From positions 1-64,000 of the forward strand of contig JAAWAC010000031.1 of assembly GCA_022791975.1 (NCBI GenBank): a DNA stretch of 64,000 nucleotides, given 5' to 3'. Position 1 is the first letter of the stretch. Each line of letters begins with the position of its first letter. The DNA is from Lachnospiraceae bacterium. Lineage in GTDB: Bacteria; Bacillota; Clostridia; Lachnospirales; Lachnospiraceae. The notes below the pieces were generated by a model, which saw nothing but the letters and a program-made list of their open reading frames with translations, was not told the origin of the DNA and searched no databases. Positions 35,040-43,754 of this stretch are shown here, piece after piece. A program made the translations under genes and the position numbers.

Positions 35040-36176
35040 ATGGATACCTGGAAAAATACCCGGGGTACATGCCTGGAGGTAAAGAAGGATGGCAGTTTTT
35101 GCTATGATATCCAAATTACAGATACCTTTGCCGGTCTGTCAGCGCCGGAGATAGGGGGGAGGCTTCTGGAAGGAAAGCGGGCCTGCATTGTGACGGACAG
35201 TACAGTAGCCCCCTTGTACAAGGAGCAGGTTTTGCGGGAGCTTAAAAAGATCTGTAGCAAGGTAACCCTGTTTGTGTTTTCGGCCGGGGAGGCCAGCAAG
35301 ACTTTGGATGTGGTGCGCCAGCTGTATGAACATCTGATTTTGGAGCAGTTTGACAGGAAGGATGTTCTGGTGGCCCTGGGAGGCGGTGTGGTGGGGGATC
35401 TGACCGGCTTTACGGCGGCTACCTATCTGCGGGGGATTGACTTTATTCAGGTGCCCACCACCCTGCTGGCTCAGGTGGATTCCAGCATTGGGGGAAAGAC
35501 TGGGGTGGATTTTGACGCCTATAAAAATATGGTGGGAGCCTTTCATATGCCACGCCTGGTGTATATGAATCTCAAAACCCTGGAGAGCCTGTCCCGGCGG
35601 CAGTTTGCCTCGGGAATGGGAGAGGTTTTAAAGCATGGCCTGATAAAGGATCTTTCCTACTATACCTGGCTATTGGAACATATGGACGAGATAGAGGAGC
35701 GGAAATTTGACGCGCTGTTGCCTATGGTGGCCAATAGCTGCAAGATAAAACGGGCAGTGGTGGAAAAAGACCCCACAGAGCAGGGAGAGCGTGCTCTTTT
35801 GAATTTTGGCCATACGGTGGGCCATGCGGTGGAAAAGCTTAAGGATTTCCGGCTTCTTCACGGGGAGTGTGTGGCTATTGGAGCGGTAGCCGCCTCCTAT
35901 GTGTCCTGGAAGCGGGGTTGGCTGGAGGAAGAGGAGTTTATGGAAATCCGGGATATGTTTATTGGATTTGGGCTTCCTGTGCGGGTAAGTGGTCTCACCA
36001 GCAGGGATATTCTGGAGGCTACCCGGATGGATAAAAAGATGGAGGCCGGAAAAATCAAGTTCGTACTCCTGAAAACCATGGGAGAAGCTGTGGTGGCAAG
36101 AGATGTAACGGATGAGGAGCTCTTAGCTGCCATAGATTATATTAATCGGGATGTAGAGGAAGCATCGAATGAATAA
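35040..36176 (+). CDS. aroB: 3-dehydroquinate synthase AroB
   Basis: A 378-residue NAD- and zinc-dependent enzyme of the shikimate pathway that cyclises DAHP to 3-dehydroquinate. Motifs are ALGGGVVGDLTGFTAATYLRG, QVPTTLLAQVDSSIGGKTGV, MGEVLKHGLI and NFGHTVGHAVE, which hold the Glu and His metal ligands. I chose ATG 35040, with AGGAGGA seven bases upstream, over in-frame ATGs at 34974 and 35004 with weaker sites. It overlaps lspA by 8 bases. No other shikimate genes are in the window. Confidence 0.95.
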   Translation: MDTWKNTRGTCLEVKKDGSFCYDIQITDTFAGLSAPEIGGRLLEGKRACIVTDSTVAPLYKEQVLRELKKICSKVTLFVFSAGEASKTLDVVRQLYEHLILEQFDRKDVLVALGGGVVGDLTGFTAATYLRGIDFIQVPTTLLAQVDSSIGGKTGVDFDAYKNMVGAFHMPRLVYMNLKTLESLSRRQFASGMGEVLKHGLIKDLSYYTWLLEHMDEIEERKFDALLPMVANSCKIKRAVVEKDPTEQGERALLNFGHTVGHAVEKLKDFRLLHGECVAIGAVAASYVSWKRGWLEEEEFMEIRDMFIGFGLPVRVSGLTSRDILEATRMDKKMEAGKIKFVLLKTMGEAVVARDVTDEELLAAIDYINRDVEEASNE

Positions 36177-36681
36177 GAGAATGAGCTATAATATCAGGGG
36201 CGTCCTCTGCGCGGCAATTTGTATTTGGCTGGACCAGTGGACCAAGGCCCTGGCAGTGAATCATCTGAGGAATCAAGCCTCTATTTCAATTATTCCGGGG
36301 GTATTTCAGCTGCATTATCTGGAGAACCGGGGAGCTGCTTTTGGCATTTTTCAGGGCCAGAAATGGACCTTTATTATAATGACCCTTGCAGTCCTGGGGA
36401 TTGTCGGCTATCTGTATAACAGGATTCCCTTGGAGAGACGGTTTCACTGGCTTCGGGTGATTGGCGTGGCGCTAAGTGCAGGGGCAGTGGGAAATCTAAT
36501 TGACCGCATGGCTAGAGGCTATGTGATCGATTTCTTTTATTTTGAGATTATTGATTTTCCTATTTTTAATGTGGCGGACTGCTATGTGACAATCTCGGCC
36601 TTTTTGCTTTTGTTTCTGTTCCTATTTTATTACAAGGAGGAGGACCTGGAGTTTATTTCCTTTTTTCGGAAAAAGGCCTGA
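36169..36681 (+). CDS. lspA: Lipoprotein signal peptidase LspA
   Basis: A 170-residue membrane aspartyl protease that removes signal peptides from diacylglyceryl prolipoproteins. It has four hydrophobic helices and the family motifs DQWTKALAVNHL, LENRGAAFGIF, GNLIDRMARGYVIDFF and FNVADCYV, which contain the two catalytic aspartates. The start lies inside the end of aroB. A lipobox protein that it could process is encoded at 38783. Confidence 0.96.
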   Translation: MNKRMSYNIRGVLCAAICIWLDQWTKALAVNHLRNQASISIIPGVFQLHYLENRGAAFGIFQGQKWTFIIMTLAVLGIVGYLYNRIPLERRFHWLRVIGVALSAGAVGNLIDRMARGYVIDFFYFEIIDFPIFNVADCYVTISAFLLLFLFLFYYKEEDLEFISFFRKKA

Positions 36682-36698
36682 GCACAGGAGGGATGCAT

Positions 36699-37625
36699 AT
36701 GACAGAATACCATCTCCTGGTGGAGGAGGTCTATGAGGGATACCGGCTGGATAAGTATCTGGCGGAGGTGATCCCGGGGCTCAGCCGCTCCTACTTACAA
36801 AGAGTGGTTCGGGAGAATGGAGTCCTGGCTGGCGGACGGGCTGTCAAGGGCAGCTATCGAGTGGGAGAAGGGGAAGAAATTTACCTTCAGGTGCCTGAAG
36901 CGGTGATCCCGGAGATTGCACCAGAGCAAATGCTTCTGGATATTCTCTATGAAGACGGGGATGTGATTTTGGTCAACAAGCCCAAAAACATGGTGGTGCA
37001 TCCCGCACCGGGCCATTACAGCGGTACCCTGGTCAACGGATTGCTCTATCACTGTGGGAAAAGCCTTTCCGGTATTAATGGGGTTTTAAGACCAGGCATT
37101 GTTCACCGGATTGACAAGGATACCACTGGCGTTATAATTGCCTGCAAGAATGATGGGGCCCACCGGTGCCTGGCAGAGCAGCTGAAAGAGCACAGCATTA
37201 CCCGCTGTTACCGGGCCATAGTCCATGGGGCGATCCGGGAGGAGGAGGGTGTGGTTGATGCTCCCCTAGGACGGCATCCTGTTGATAGGAAAAGAATGGC
37301 TGTGGTGCAGGAGGGGGGAAAGGAGGCTGTTACCCATTATCGGGTACTGGAGCGTTTTTCTGGCTATACCTATGTAGAGTGCCGCCTGGAGACTGGCCGT
37401 ACCCATCAGATACGGGTACACATGACCAGCATCGGACACCCACTGCTGGGGGACGTTATTTATGGCAATGTTCGCGCTCCCTTTCGTCTGGAGGGCCAGA
37501 CTCTTCACGCCATGACCTTAGGCTTTGTACATCCGTCCACAAAAGCCTATATGGAGTTTCAGGCGCCTGTGCCAAAGTATTTTGTCCATTTGCTGGAGGT
37601 GCTGAGGCAGGGACATAAAATATAA
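36699..37625 (+). CDS. RluA/RluD-family pseudouridine synthase
   Basis: A 308-residue enzyme that isomerises specific uridines in RNA. The N-terminal S4 domain (about 10-70, YRLDKYLAEVIPGLSRSYLQR) precedes the catalytic domain with NKPKNMVVHPAPGH and RPGIVHRIDKDTTGVII, where the Asp in HRID is catalytic; LETGRTHQIRVHM follows. AGGAGG (36686-36691) fits ATG 36699 at seven bases and is too close to ATG 36693. In Firmicutes this gene (ylyB) typically follows lspA, as here. Confidence 0.94.
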   Translation: MTEYHLLVEEVYEGYRLDKYLAEVIPGLSRSYLQRVVRENGVLAGGRAVKGSYRVGEGEEIYLQVPEAVIPEIAPEQMLLDILYEDGDVILVNKPKNMVVHPAPGHYSGTLVNGLLYHCGKSLSGINGVLRPGIVHRIDKDTTGVIIACKNDGAHRCLAEQLKEHSITRCYRAIVHGAIREEEGVVDAPLGRHPVDRKRMAVVQEGGKEAVTHYRVLERFSGYTYVECRLETGRTHQIRVHMTSIGHPLLGDVIYGNVRAPFRLEGQTLHAMTLGFVHPSTKAYMEFQAPVPKYFVHLLEVLRQGHKI

Positions 37626-37645
37626 GTTATATGTTAAAAAAGTTC

Positions 37646-37674
37646 TTGCATGGAGCGAAAATTTGTGTTAAAAT
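37646..37674 (+). promoter_or_regulatory. Promoter of the tRNA-Leu gene
   Basis: TTGCAT (37646-37651) and TAAAAT (37669-37674) are 17 bases apart, and the tRNA begins 21 bases later. Confidence 0.7.
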
Positions 37675-37695
37675 ATAACTCGTCCGTAAGGATAA

Positions 37696-37778
37696 GCAGG
37701 AGTGGCGGAATGGCAGACGCATCAGACTCAAAATCTGACGTAGGTGACTATGTGTGGGTTCAAGTCCCATCTCCTGCA
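37696..37778 (+). tRNA. tRNA-Leu (anticodon CAA)
   Basis: An 83-base class II tRNA. The acceptor stem GCAGGAG (37696-37702) pairs with CTCCTGC (37771-37777), with discriminator A37778. The anticodon stem is TCAGA/TCTGA with loop CTCAAAA, giving anticodon CAA (37729-37731), which reads the Leu codon UUG. A long variable arm and the T loop GGTTCAAGTCC support leucine identity. The CCA end is not encoded. Confidence 0.95.
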
Positions 37779-37784
37779 TATTAG

Positions 37785-37839
37785 AAAAGACTGTAGACCG
37801 TGGATTTTAAGGGAGAAATCGCTGGTTTACAGTCTTTTT
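37785..37839 (+). terminator. Intrinsic terminator of tRNA-Leu
   Basis: AAAAGACTGTAGACC (37785-37799) pairs with GGTTTACAGTCTTTT (37824-37838) with one G-T type mismatch and ends in a T tract. It closes the tRNA transcript and also stands at the 3' side of the convergent DUF3786 gene. Confidence 0.85.
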
Positions 37840-37858
37840 GTCATAAGCGGATAGAGAG

Positions 37859-38509
37859 TTAAGAAGAGTTCTCCTCAAGTTTCTCCAGCAAATCCGAAAA
37901 AATGCATCCGGTAGTTTCAAAATGAACATAATCCGTCACAGTCTTTTCCACCAGGGCCTGGAGCTGGGCAGGAAAGTCCTCATCGGAGTCCCAGAAAACC
38001 AGGCGTATGGGAATCTGGGGAAAGGCGAAAAATTCGTAAGAGACATCTCCCATAGGGAGCTTTTTTCCGCCCAGAGCCTCACAAGCCCTTTGAAGCAGCA
38101 GAGTCTTTTGGGTAAATTTGCGGGCAAAGGGAACCAAAAGGGGGTCTGCCATGGGCTGCCGGGAGCCTGCCCCATCCAGGGATTCATTGGAGACCCAGGA
38201 ACCGCCGGTGCGGGGAAAATCCTTTGTATAGTGGAGGAGATGATAGATGCTCATGGTCTCATTAAAGTAGAGAGCATCACTCCAGCCCTGGGGAGTTTCT
38301 TTTTCCAACCAACCGTCGTGGAGCCGCAGCCGGTATGGAGTCTGAAAATAGGAGAGATAGAGATGGGTATCATCCCGCTTCAAATCCAGAATTTTCATAA
38401 TACGGGTAGGGTCAAACTGGGAAAACAGAGTCCGCCACTGTTGGGATACGGCCTCATATTCCGAGAAGAGAAAGCCTCTGCTCTGAAATGCATGGTAATT
38501 TACGCTCAT
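37859..38509 (-). CDS. DUF3786-like protein
   Basis: A 216-residue soluble protein. The middle and C-terminal parts resemble DUF3786: HDGWLEKETPQGWSDALYFNETMSIYHLLHY, then FPQIPIRLVFWDSDEDFPAQ and DYVHFETTGCIFSDL at the end. DUF3786 proteins occur in anaerobes and have no known function. ATG 38509 is preceded by AGAGG at a good distance; a TTG six codons earlier is a less likely start. It stands alone on the - strand between the tRNA and a lipoprotein gene. Confidence 0.8.
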   Translation of the reverse strand: MSVNYHAFQSRGFLFSEYEAVSQQWRTLFSQFDPTRIMKILDLKRDDTHLYLSYFQTPYRLRLHDGWLEKETPQGWSDALYFNETMSIYHLLHYTKDFPRTGGSWVSNESLDGAGSRQPMADPLLVPFARKFTQKTLLLQRACEALGGKKLPMGDVSYEFFAFPQIPIRLVFWDSDEDFPAQLQALVEKTVTDYVHFETTGCIFSDLLEKLEENSS

Positions 38510-38562
38510 AAAAATCCTCTTTTCCAATCATGTGAGCCCCTGTGGAGAGGCTATTCTTATTA

Positions 38563-38595
38563 TAGCAGAAAAAGAAGAAAATTTCTGCTATTTTT
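38563..38595 (+). terminator. Hairpin with T tract upstream of the lipoprotein gene
   Basis: TAGCAGAAA (38563-38571) pairs perfectly with TTTCTGCTA (38582-38590), followed by TTTTT. It has terminator form on the + strand, but no + strand gene ends there. On the - strand it overlaps a TATAAT that may be the -10 of the DUF3786 gene. It could shield that promoter from upstream-running transcription. Confidence 0.4.
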
Positions 38596-38717
38596 AGGAA
38601 TTTTCATGAGCGTCACAGCTGTAGCCAACGTAGCTTTAGAGGGCATGCCATATGCACCAGTGATGAAGTATCATCAGACTATTTCACAGCAGACTGATTT
38701 TTTCCGAATCTGTGTTA

Positions 38718-38746
38718 TGGACATTAAGGGTGTCCTGTGATAGAAT
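38718..38746 (+). promoter_or_regulatory. Promoter of the lipoprotein gene
   Basis: TGGACA (38718-38723) and TAGAAT (38741-38746) are 17 bases apart, 37 bases ahead of the start codon. Each hexamer differs from consensus by one base. Confidence 0.55.
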
Positions 38747-38782
38747 AAAACCAATACAAAGGGAAGAGGGGGCATAGGCTCT

Positions 38783-39451
38783 ATGAAGAGAAAATGGAGT
38801 TATATTGGGCTTACGGTTCTGCTGGGAGCTCTTTTGACAGGCTGTGAGAAACCGCCGGAGGATGGAAGCCGGCTACCTAGATACAGCTATAATGAATTGT
38901 ATAATATAGGACAGGATGATGACGAGGATGAGGATTGGGATCAGGAAATTCAGGATCTGATCGACCAGTATTTTTCTGAGGAGGGCGGCCCATCGAAGGA
39001 TTTTGACCTGGAGGGCGGTTTTTATGACGGCGGTATCGGGGACACCCTGGAAAACGTGTTTTTTGCTATGCGGGTGGATGAGGCCCGTTTGGTGGAGAGC
39101 TACGGGAGCTATGAGCCGTCTGAGGGGACAGAGCTGGTGGATGTGACCATTACTCTGACCAATACCTTTTGGGAGGAGCTCCCCATGTACAACACGGATT
39201 TTCAGATACAGTGGGGAGGAGAAGGGGACGATGATTTTCGCTTTGGCTTGTCTGAGCTTTCCGCGGAAAGTCCCGATGTTATGCCGGAGCAGTTCTGGCT
39301 GGAGGAGGGTGAGACGGTGGAGTATCACCTGATTTATGAGATACCCGCCGGAAATAGAGAGCTCTCTGTCTCCTATCTGGAGGAATATTCCGACGGGTCT
39401 GAGGGAAGCCTTTATGTTATCTTTTTTGAGCCGGAGACTTGGGAAATTTAA
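38783..39451 (+). CDS. Predicted lipoprotein with Ig-like domain
   Basis: A 222-residue secreted lipoprotein. The signal peptide KRKWSYIGLTVLLGALLTGC ends in lipobox LLTGC, so Cys21 would be lipidated after LspA cleavage. An acidic linker (DDDEDEDWDQE) is followed by a beta-rich domain from about residue 90, with VDVTITLTNTFWEELPMY, like the DUF4352/DUF5067 Ig-like fold found in many Firmicute lipoproteins. The function is unknown. Its last 35 bases overlap the convergent Nudix gene. Confidence 0.8.
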   Translation: MKRKWSYIGLTVLLGALLTGCEKPPEDGSRLPRYSYNELYNIGQDDDEDEDWDQEIQDLIDQYFSEEGGPSKDFDLEGGFYDGGIGDTLENVFFAMRVDEARLVESYGSYEPSEGTELVDVTITLTNTFWEELPMYNTDFQIQWGGEGDDDFRFGLSELSAESPDVMPEQFWLEEGETVEYHLIYEIPAGNRELSVSYLEEYSDGSEGSLYVIFFEPETWEI

Positions 39452-39941
39452 GACTGGCTGCAAAGCCTTCCACAAGCAGCTGCTTGGCGGTACTGCCCTC
39501 CCGCATTTTAGGAAGTGCCTCCTGGTAGGTGAACCAGCAGGCACTGTCCACCTCCCGGGAGAGCGTAAAAGAGGCTTTATGGACTAGGGCCACAAAGCCC
39601 AGCATAAGCAGGCCTTTTTCTCCCAGGGGATAGCTGTTGATATAATGTAGGGACTGGACCTCAATGCCCAGTTCCTCTTTTATTTCCCGCCGGGCGGAGT
39701 CCTCTGCCCGTTCCCCCGGCTTCATATAGCCAGCTACGCAGACATAATTTTCGGTGGACACATAGTCCTGTCGGAGCAGGGCAACCTCCTGGTATTCGTT
39801 GATAACCAGATTGATGGTGCAGGTGTAGAAGGTGGGGAACAGGGGCTTTTGACAAGTAGTGCAGTAGGGGATAAGGCCTTCGTCCCCGATTTCTTTTTGA
39901 ATGAGTTTTTCCCCGCAGTGGGGGCAGTAGGTGAATTTCAT
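39417..39941 (-). CDS. Nudix hydrolase with N-terminal zinc ribbon, NudC-like
   Basis: A 174-residue pyrophosphatase. The start MKFTYCPHCGEKL and CTTCQKP form a four-Cys zinc ribbon, as in NADH pyrophosphatase-type Nudix enzymes. The Nudix box is GYMKPGERAEDSARREIKEE, with the REIKEELG catalytic helix intact. Substrates are likely nucleoside diphosphate-linked compounds such as NAD(H). AAGGAG six bases ahead supports ATG 39941 rather than one ten codons earlier. The 3' end overlaps the lipoprotein gene tail to tail. Confidence 0.88.
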   Translation of the reverse strand: MKFTYCPHCGEKLIQKEIGDEGLIPYCTTCQKPLFPTFYTCTINLVINEYQEVALLRQDYVSTENYVCVAGYMKPGERAEDSARREIKEELGIEVQSLHYINSYPLGEKGLLMLGFVALVHKASFTLSREVDSACWFTYQEALPKMREGSTAKQLLVEGFAASLKFPKSPAQKR

Positions 39942-40070
39942 AGACGTCTCCTTTGTATGATCCGATTTCATTCTGCTGATTTATCGGCCAAAAGACGGAA
40001 AATATAAGGAAACCCTTTTAAATTTGCAGAAAGTAGTGTATACTTTATCCAGTAGAAATGGGGGTGCGCC

Positions 40071-40394
40071 ATGACCTGTAAGGAAGCGATGCAATATATT
40101 ATGCCTTATATCAATGATGAGATGACAGATAAGGAAGTGGAGGCATTTCTGGAGCATATAAAGGGTTGTCGGGAATGCTATGAAGAGCTGGAGGTGTACT
40201 ATACCATCTACGCAGGTCTGGCTCAGCTGGACAATGACAGCGATGATTTTGATATGCATAATCTGCTGGAGAGAGCCCTGCAGGAATCCCGGGATCGGGT
40301 ACGGCGGCACAGGAATTTTAATGTGCTTTACGTGGTATCCCAGGTGGCGGCCATACTTTCTCTGCTGGTAATGATTGTGGTGAAATGGAGATAG
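40071..40394 (+). CDS. zf-HC2 domain membrane protein, anti-sigma-like
   Basis: A 107-residue protein. The N-terminal MTCKEAMQYIMPYIND and HIKGCRECYEE form a His-Cys-Cys zinc finger of the zf-HC2 type found in anti-sigma factors. One C-terminal helix, NVLYVVSQVAAILSLLVMIV, anchors it in the membrane with the zinc domain in the cytoplasm. No sigma-factor gene is adjacent, so the partner is unknown. It ends three bases before polA. Confidence 0.82.
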   Translation: MTCKEAMQYIMPYINDEMTDKEVEAFLEHIKGCRECYEELEVYYTIYAGLAQLDNDSDDFDMHNLLERALQESRDRVRRHRNFNVLYVVSQVAAILSLLVMIVVKWR

Positions 40395-40397
40395 CAT

Positions 40398-43064
40398 ATG
40401 GGTGAAAAGATACTTTTGATTGATGGACATAATATTATTCACAGGGCCTTTTATGGTGTGGCAACCCTGACCAATGCCCAGGGTCTTCATACCAATGCCA
40501 TTTTTGGGTTTCTCAACACCATGTTCAAGGTGCTGGAGGAGGAAAAGCCGGATTATGTGTGTGTGGCCTTTGATGTGAGCGCACCCACCTTCCGCCATGA
40601 GCTGTATGCGGATTATAAGGGCACCCGAAAGCCTATGCCGGAGGAGCTTCGGGAGCAGGTACCAGTGCTGAAAAAACTTCTGGGAGCTATGGGCATAGCT
40701 ACCATGGAGCAGGCCGGGCTGGAGGCGGACGATCTTATGGGAACAGCTGCAAAGCGCAGTGAGGCCAGAGGGCTTCAAGTAGTGGTGCTCTCCGGGGATC
40801 GGGATCTTTTGCAGCTGGCCTCGGATCACATTCTCATCCGTATGCCCAAAACCAAAAGCGGCGGATCAGAGATCGAGGATTACAATGGAAACGGGGTGCG
40901 GGAGCGGTATCAGGTGACGCCAGAGCAGATCATTGAGTTGAAGGCTCTCATGGGTGACGCCTCAGACAATATTCCAGGAGTGCCCAGCATCGGAGAAAAG
41001 ACAGCGACCAATCTTATTGTGAAGTATGGGACCATTGAGAATGCATATGCCCACCTGGAGGAGATTAAGCCAACCAGAGCTCGGGAGGCCCTGCGCCAAC
41101 ACTATGATATGGCAAAGCTTAGCAAAACTCTGGCCACGATTAACACGGATTGCGGATATGCATTTTCCTGGGAAGCGGCCAGATTGGGGGATATCTATAC
41201 CCGGGAGGCCTATGAGCTTCTAAAAGAGCTAGAGTTTAAAAATATGCTGAAGCGCTTCCATCTGGAGGCGGCTGCCCCGAAGCAGGAAGAGCCCTTCCGG
41301 GAGATTGCGGATTTTACCCAGGCGGAGGCGATATTTGCAAAGGCGGCAGCTGAGGAATGCGTGGCCTTTTCCCTGCTCTTTGAGGAGCAAAGGCTGTTGG
41401 GAGTGTCTTTCTGTCTGGAGGAGGAGGCCTGTTATATTCCGGTCCAGGGGCTTATGACGGAAGGGTATCTGGCTGGAAGGCTGGTGAAAAGCCTAAGTCA
41501 GGTGCCAAGGCTTGTTACTTTGGATTTGAAGGAACAGCTGGAGGCTCTGGGGACCTGGGTGCCGGAGGAGGAGCTGGGGCTTTTCCTTAAGAGGGACGGC
41601 ATTTGGCAGGACACGGGAATCGGGGCGTATCTTCTGAATCCTTTGAAGAGTCAATATACCAGCCAGGATCTGGGGCGGGAATTTCTGGGGCTTGAGGTAC
41701 CTTCCAGGATGGAGCTTTTCGGCAAGGAAAAACTGTCCCGGATGGCTCAGGAAAAGCCAGGGGAGCTGCTGCGCTTTGCCTGCTATGAGAGTTATGTGCA
41801 GAAAAAGGTGATGCCTGTGCTGGAGGAGAAGCTGAGAGATGGCGGCATGTGGCAGCTGTACACGGAGGTGGAGATGCCTCTGGCGATGACACTCTACTAT
41901 ATGGAGCAGGCGGGGATTCGGGTGGAGGCGGAGGCCCTCAAAGTTTATGGGGAGCAGCTGTCTGTGCGGATTGCCCAGCTGGAGGAGGCTATTTACCAGC
42001 AGGCAGGGGAGAAATTTAACATCAATTCTCCTAAGCAGCTGGGGGTGATTTTGTTCGAGAAGCTGGGAATGCAGGGAGGAAAAAAGACAAAGACTGGCTA
42101 TTCTACCTCGGCGGAGGTGTTAGAGAAGCTGGCCCCGGAAAGTCCGCTGGTGACGGACATTCTGGAGTACCGGCAGCTGGCAAAACTGAAGTCCACCTAT
42201 GCGGACGGACTGGCTGTCTATATTCAGGAGGATGGGAGGATTCACAGCAAATTCCAGCAGACGGTGACAGCTACAGGCCGTTTAAGCAGCACGGAGCCCA
42301 ATCTGCAAAATATTCCCATCCGTGTGGAACTGGGAAGGCTGATCCGCAAGGTGTTTATCCCGGCAGAGGGCTATGTGCTGCTGGATGCAGATTATTCGCA
42401 GATTGAGCTTAGAGTGCTGGCTCATATGTCCGGGGATGAGGCGCTGATTGCAGCCTACCGGGAGGCACAGGATATCCACCGGATGACGGCTTCCCAGGTG
42501 TTTCACGTGCCCTTTGATCAGGTGACGGATCTCCAGCGACGCAATGCCAAGGCAGTGAATTTTGGCATTGTCTATGGAATCAGCTCCTTTGGTCTGTCCC
42601 AGGATTTGAGTATAACCAAGAAGGAAGCCCAGGAGTATATTGAGCGGTATTTTGAAACCTATCCCAAAATCAAGGAATTTTTGGACGGGCTGGTAAAGGG
42701 GGGAAGAGAGAAGGGCTATGTGGAGACTTTGTTTGGTCGCCGCCGGCCTATGCCAGAGCTTACGTCTTCAAATTTTATGCAGCGTTCCTTTGGGGAGCGG
42801 GTGGCGATGAATGCACCCATTCAGGGAACTGCGGCGGACATTATTAAGATTGCTATGAACCGGGTGAGTCAGCGGCTTCGGGAGGAGGGGCTTCGATCCA
42901 GGCTGATTTTGCAGGTTCACGATGAATTATTGGTGGAAGCACACAAGGAGGAGCTTTCCCGGGTGCAGGAAATTCTGGCCGGGGAGATGAGTCAGGCGGC
43001 ACAGATGGCAGTGCCCCTGGAAATTGATATGCATGGGGGAAGCAACTGGTATGAGGCACATTGA
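40398..43064 (+). CDS. polA: DNA polymerase I
   Basis: An 888-residue family A polymerase used in Okazaki-fragment maturation and repair. Residues 1-290 are the 5'-3' exonuclease (LLIDGHNIIHRAFYG, GDRDLLQLASD, GDASDNIPGVPSIGEKT). The 3'-5' exonuclease region (about 295-470) lacks the DxE metal-binding motif, reading VAFSLLFEEQ instead, so proofreading is probably absent, as in Bacillus and Thermus enzymes. The polymerase domain has motif A LDADYSQIELRVLAH, motif B RRNAKAVNFGIVYG and motif C QVHDELLVEA. coaE follows 32 bases later, a conserved polA-coaE pair. Confidence 0.98.
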   Translation: MGEKILLIDGHNIIHRAFYGVATLTNAQGLHTNAIFGFLNTMFKVLEEEKPDYVCVAFDVSAPTFRHELYADYKGTRKPMPEELREQVPVLKKLLGAMGIATMEQAGLEADDLMGTAAKRSEARGLQVVVLSGDRDLLQLASDHILIRMPKTKSGGSEIEDYNGNGVRERYQVTPEQIIELKALMGDASDNIPGVPSIGEKTATNLIVKYGTIENAYAHLEEIKPTRAREALRQHYDMAKLSKTLATINTDCGYAFSWEAARLGDIYTREAYELLKELEFKNMLKRFHLEAAAPKQEEPFREIADFTQAEAIFAKAAAEECVAFSLLFEEQRLLGVSFCLEEEACYIPVQGLMTEGYLAGRLVKSLSQVPRLVTLDLKEQLEALGTWVPEEELGLFLKRDGIWQDTGIGAYLLNPLKSQYTSQDLGREFLGLEVPSRMELFGKEKLSRMAQEKPGELLRFACYESYVQKKVMPVLEEKLRDGGMWQLYTEVEMPLAMTLYYMEQAGIRVEAEALKVYGEQLSVRIAQLEEAIYQQAGEKFNINSPKQLGVILFEKLGMQGGKKTKTGYSTSAEVLEKLAPESPLVTDILEYRQLAKLKSTYADGLAVYIQEDGRIHSKFQQTVTATGRLSSTEPNLQNIPIRVELGRLIRKVFIPAEGYVLLDADYSQIELRVLAHMSGDEALIAAYREAQDIHRMTASQVFHVPFDQVTDLQRRNAKAVNFGIVYGISSFGLSQDLSITKKEAQEYIERYFETYPKIKEFLDGLVKGGREKGYVETLFGRRRPMPELTSSNFMQRSFGERVAMNAPIQGTAADIIKIAMNRVSQRLREEGLRSRLILQVHDELLVEAHKEELSRVQEILAGEMSQAAQMAVPLEIDMHGGSNWYEAH

Positions 43065-43096
43065 TGAGGGATGCCTGAATAGTTGGGAGTGTATAC

Positions 43097-43705
43097 ATGA
43101 GAAGTATTGGAATTACGGGGGGAGTGGGCGCTGGGAAAAGTGAGATCCTGGCACATTTAGAAAAGTATTATGGAGCACAAATCATAGAGGCTGATAAGGT
43201 AGGACATTTGGTAATGGAGCCCAAAGGGCCGGCATACCAGGCTGTTTTGGAGGCTTTTGGGCTGGAAATATTGGGAAAAGATGGGGCTATTGACAGAGGT
43301 GTCCTGGGGGGAATGGTATTTGGCAATGAAGAGCAGCTGGAGAAGCTCAATAAAATTGTTCATCCCCAGGTGAAGAGCTGGATTTACCGGGAGATGGGGC
43401 GGCTACGACAGCAGGGTTGTGAGCTTTTCACCATTGAAGGGGCCCTTTTGATTGAGGATCAGTACGAGGATATCTGTCAGGAACTGTGGTATATTCACGC
43501 GGATGCAGATATACGCAGGGAAAGGCTGCGGGCATCCCGGGGATATACGGACGAAAGAATTGACGCGATTTTTCATAGTCAGCTGTCAGAGGCGGAGTTT
43601 CGTAAACATTGTCAGGCGGTGATTGACAACAGCGGTTCCTTTGACAAGACCTGTCGACAGATTGCGGGGCTATTTGACCGGTGGAATCTGTGTGCCAGGC
43701 CATAA
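43097..43705 (+). CDS. coaE: Dephospho-CoA kinase
   Basis: A 202-residue kinase for the last step of coenzyme A synthesis, phosphorylating the 3'-hydroxyl of dephospho-CoA. The P-loop is ITGGVGAGKSEI (GGVGAGKS, residues 8-15), followed by IIEADKVGH and VHPQVKSWI typical of CoaE. The rest of the fold is complete. It sits between polA and the WalJ-like hydrolase gene. Confidence 0.96.
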   Translation: MRSIGITGGVGAGKSEILAHLEKYYGAQIIEADKVGHLVMEPKGPAYQAVLEAFGLEILGKDGAIDRGVLGGMVFGNEEQLEKLNKIVHPQVKSWIYREMGRLRQQGCELFTIEGALLIEDQYEDICQELWYIHADADIRRERLRASRGYTDERIDAIFHSQLSEAEFRKHCQAVIDNSGSFDKTCRQIAGLFDRWNLCARP

Positions 43706-43754
43706 AACTTTTGAAGCAGGGGACAGGAAAGAGGCAAAAGGAGAATAGGGAAAA

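Noticed and set aside
38606..38740. A 44-codon open frame with AGGAA ahead of its ATG in the gap before the lipoprotein gene.
   Set aside because: Its end overlaps the lipoprotein promoter, the sequence resembles no known peptide and it lacks its own clear promoter. The gap is better read as regulatory.
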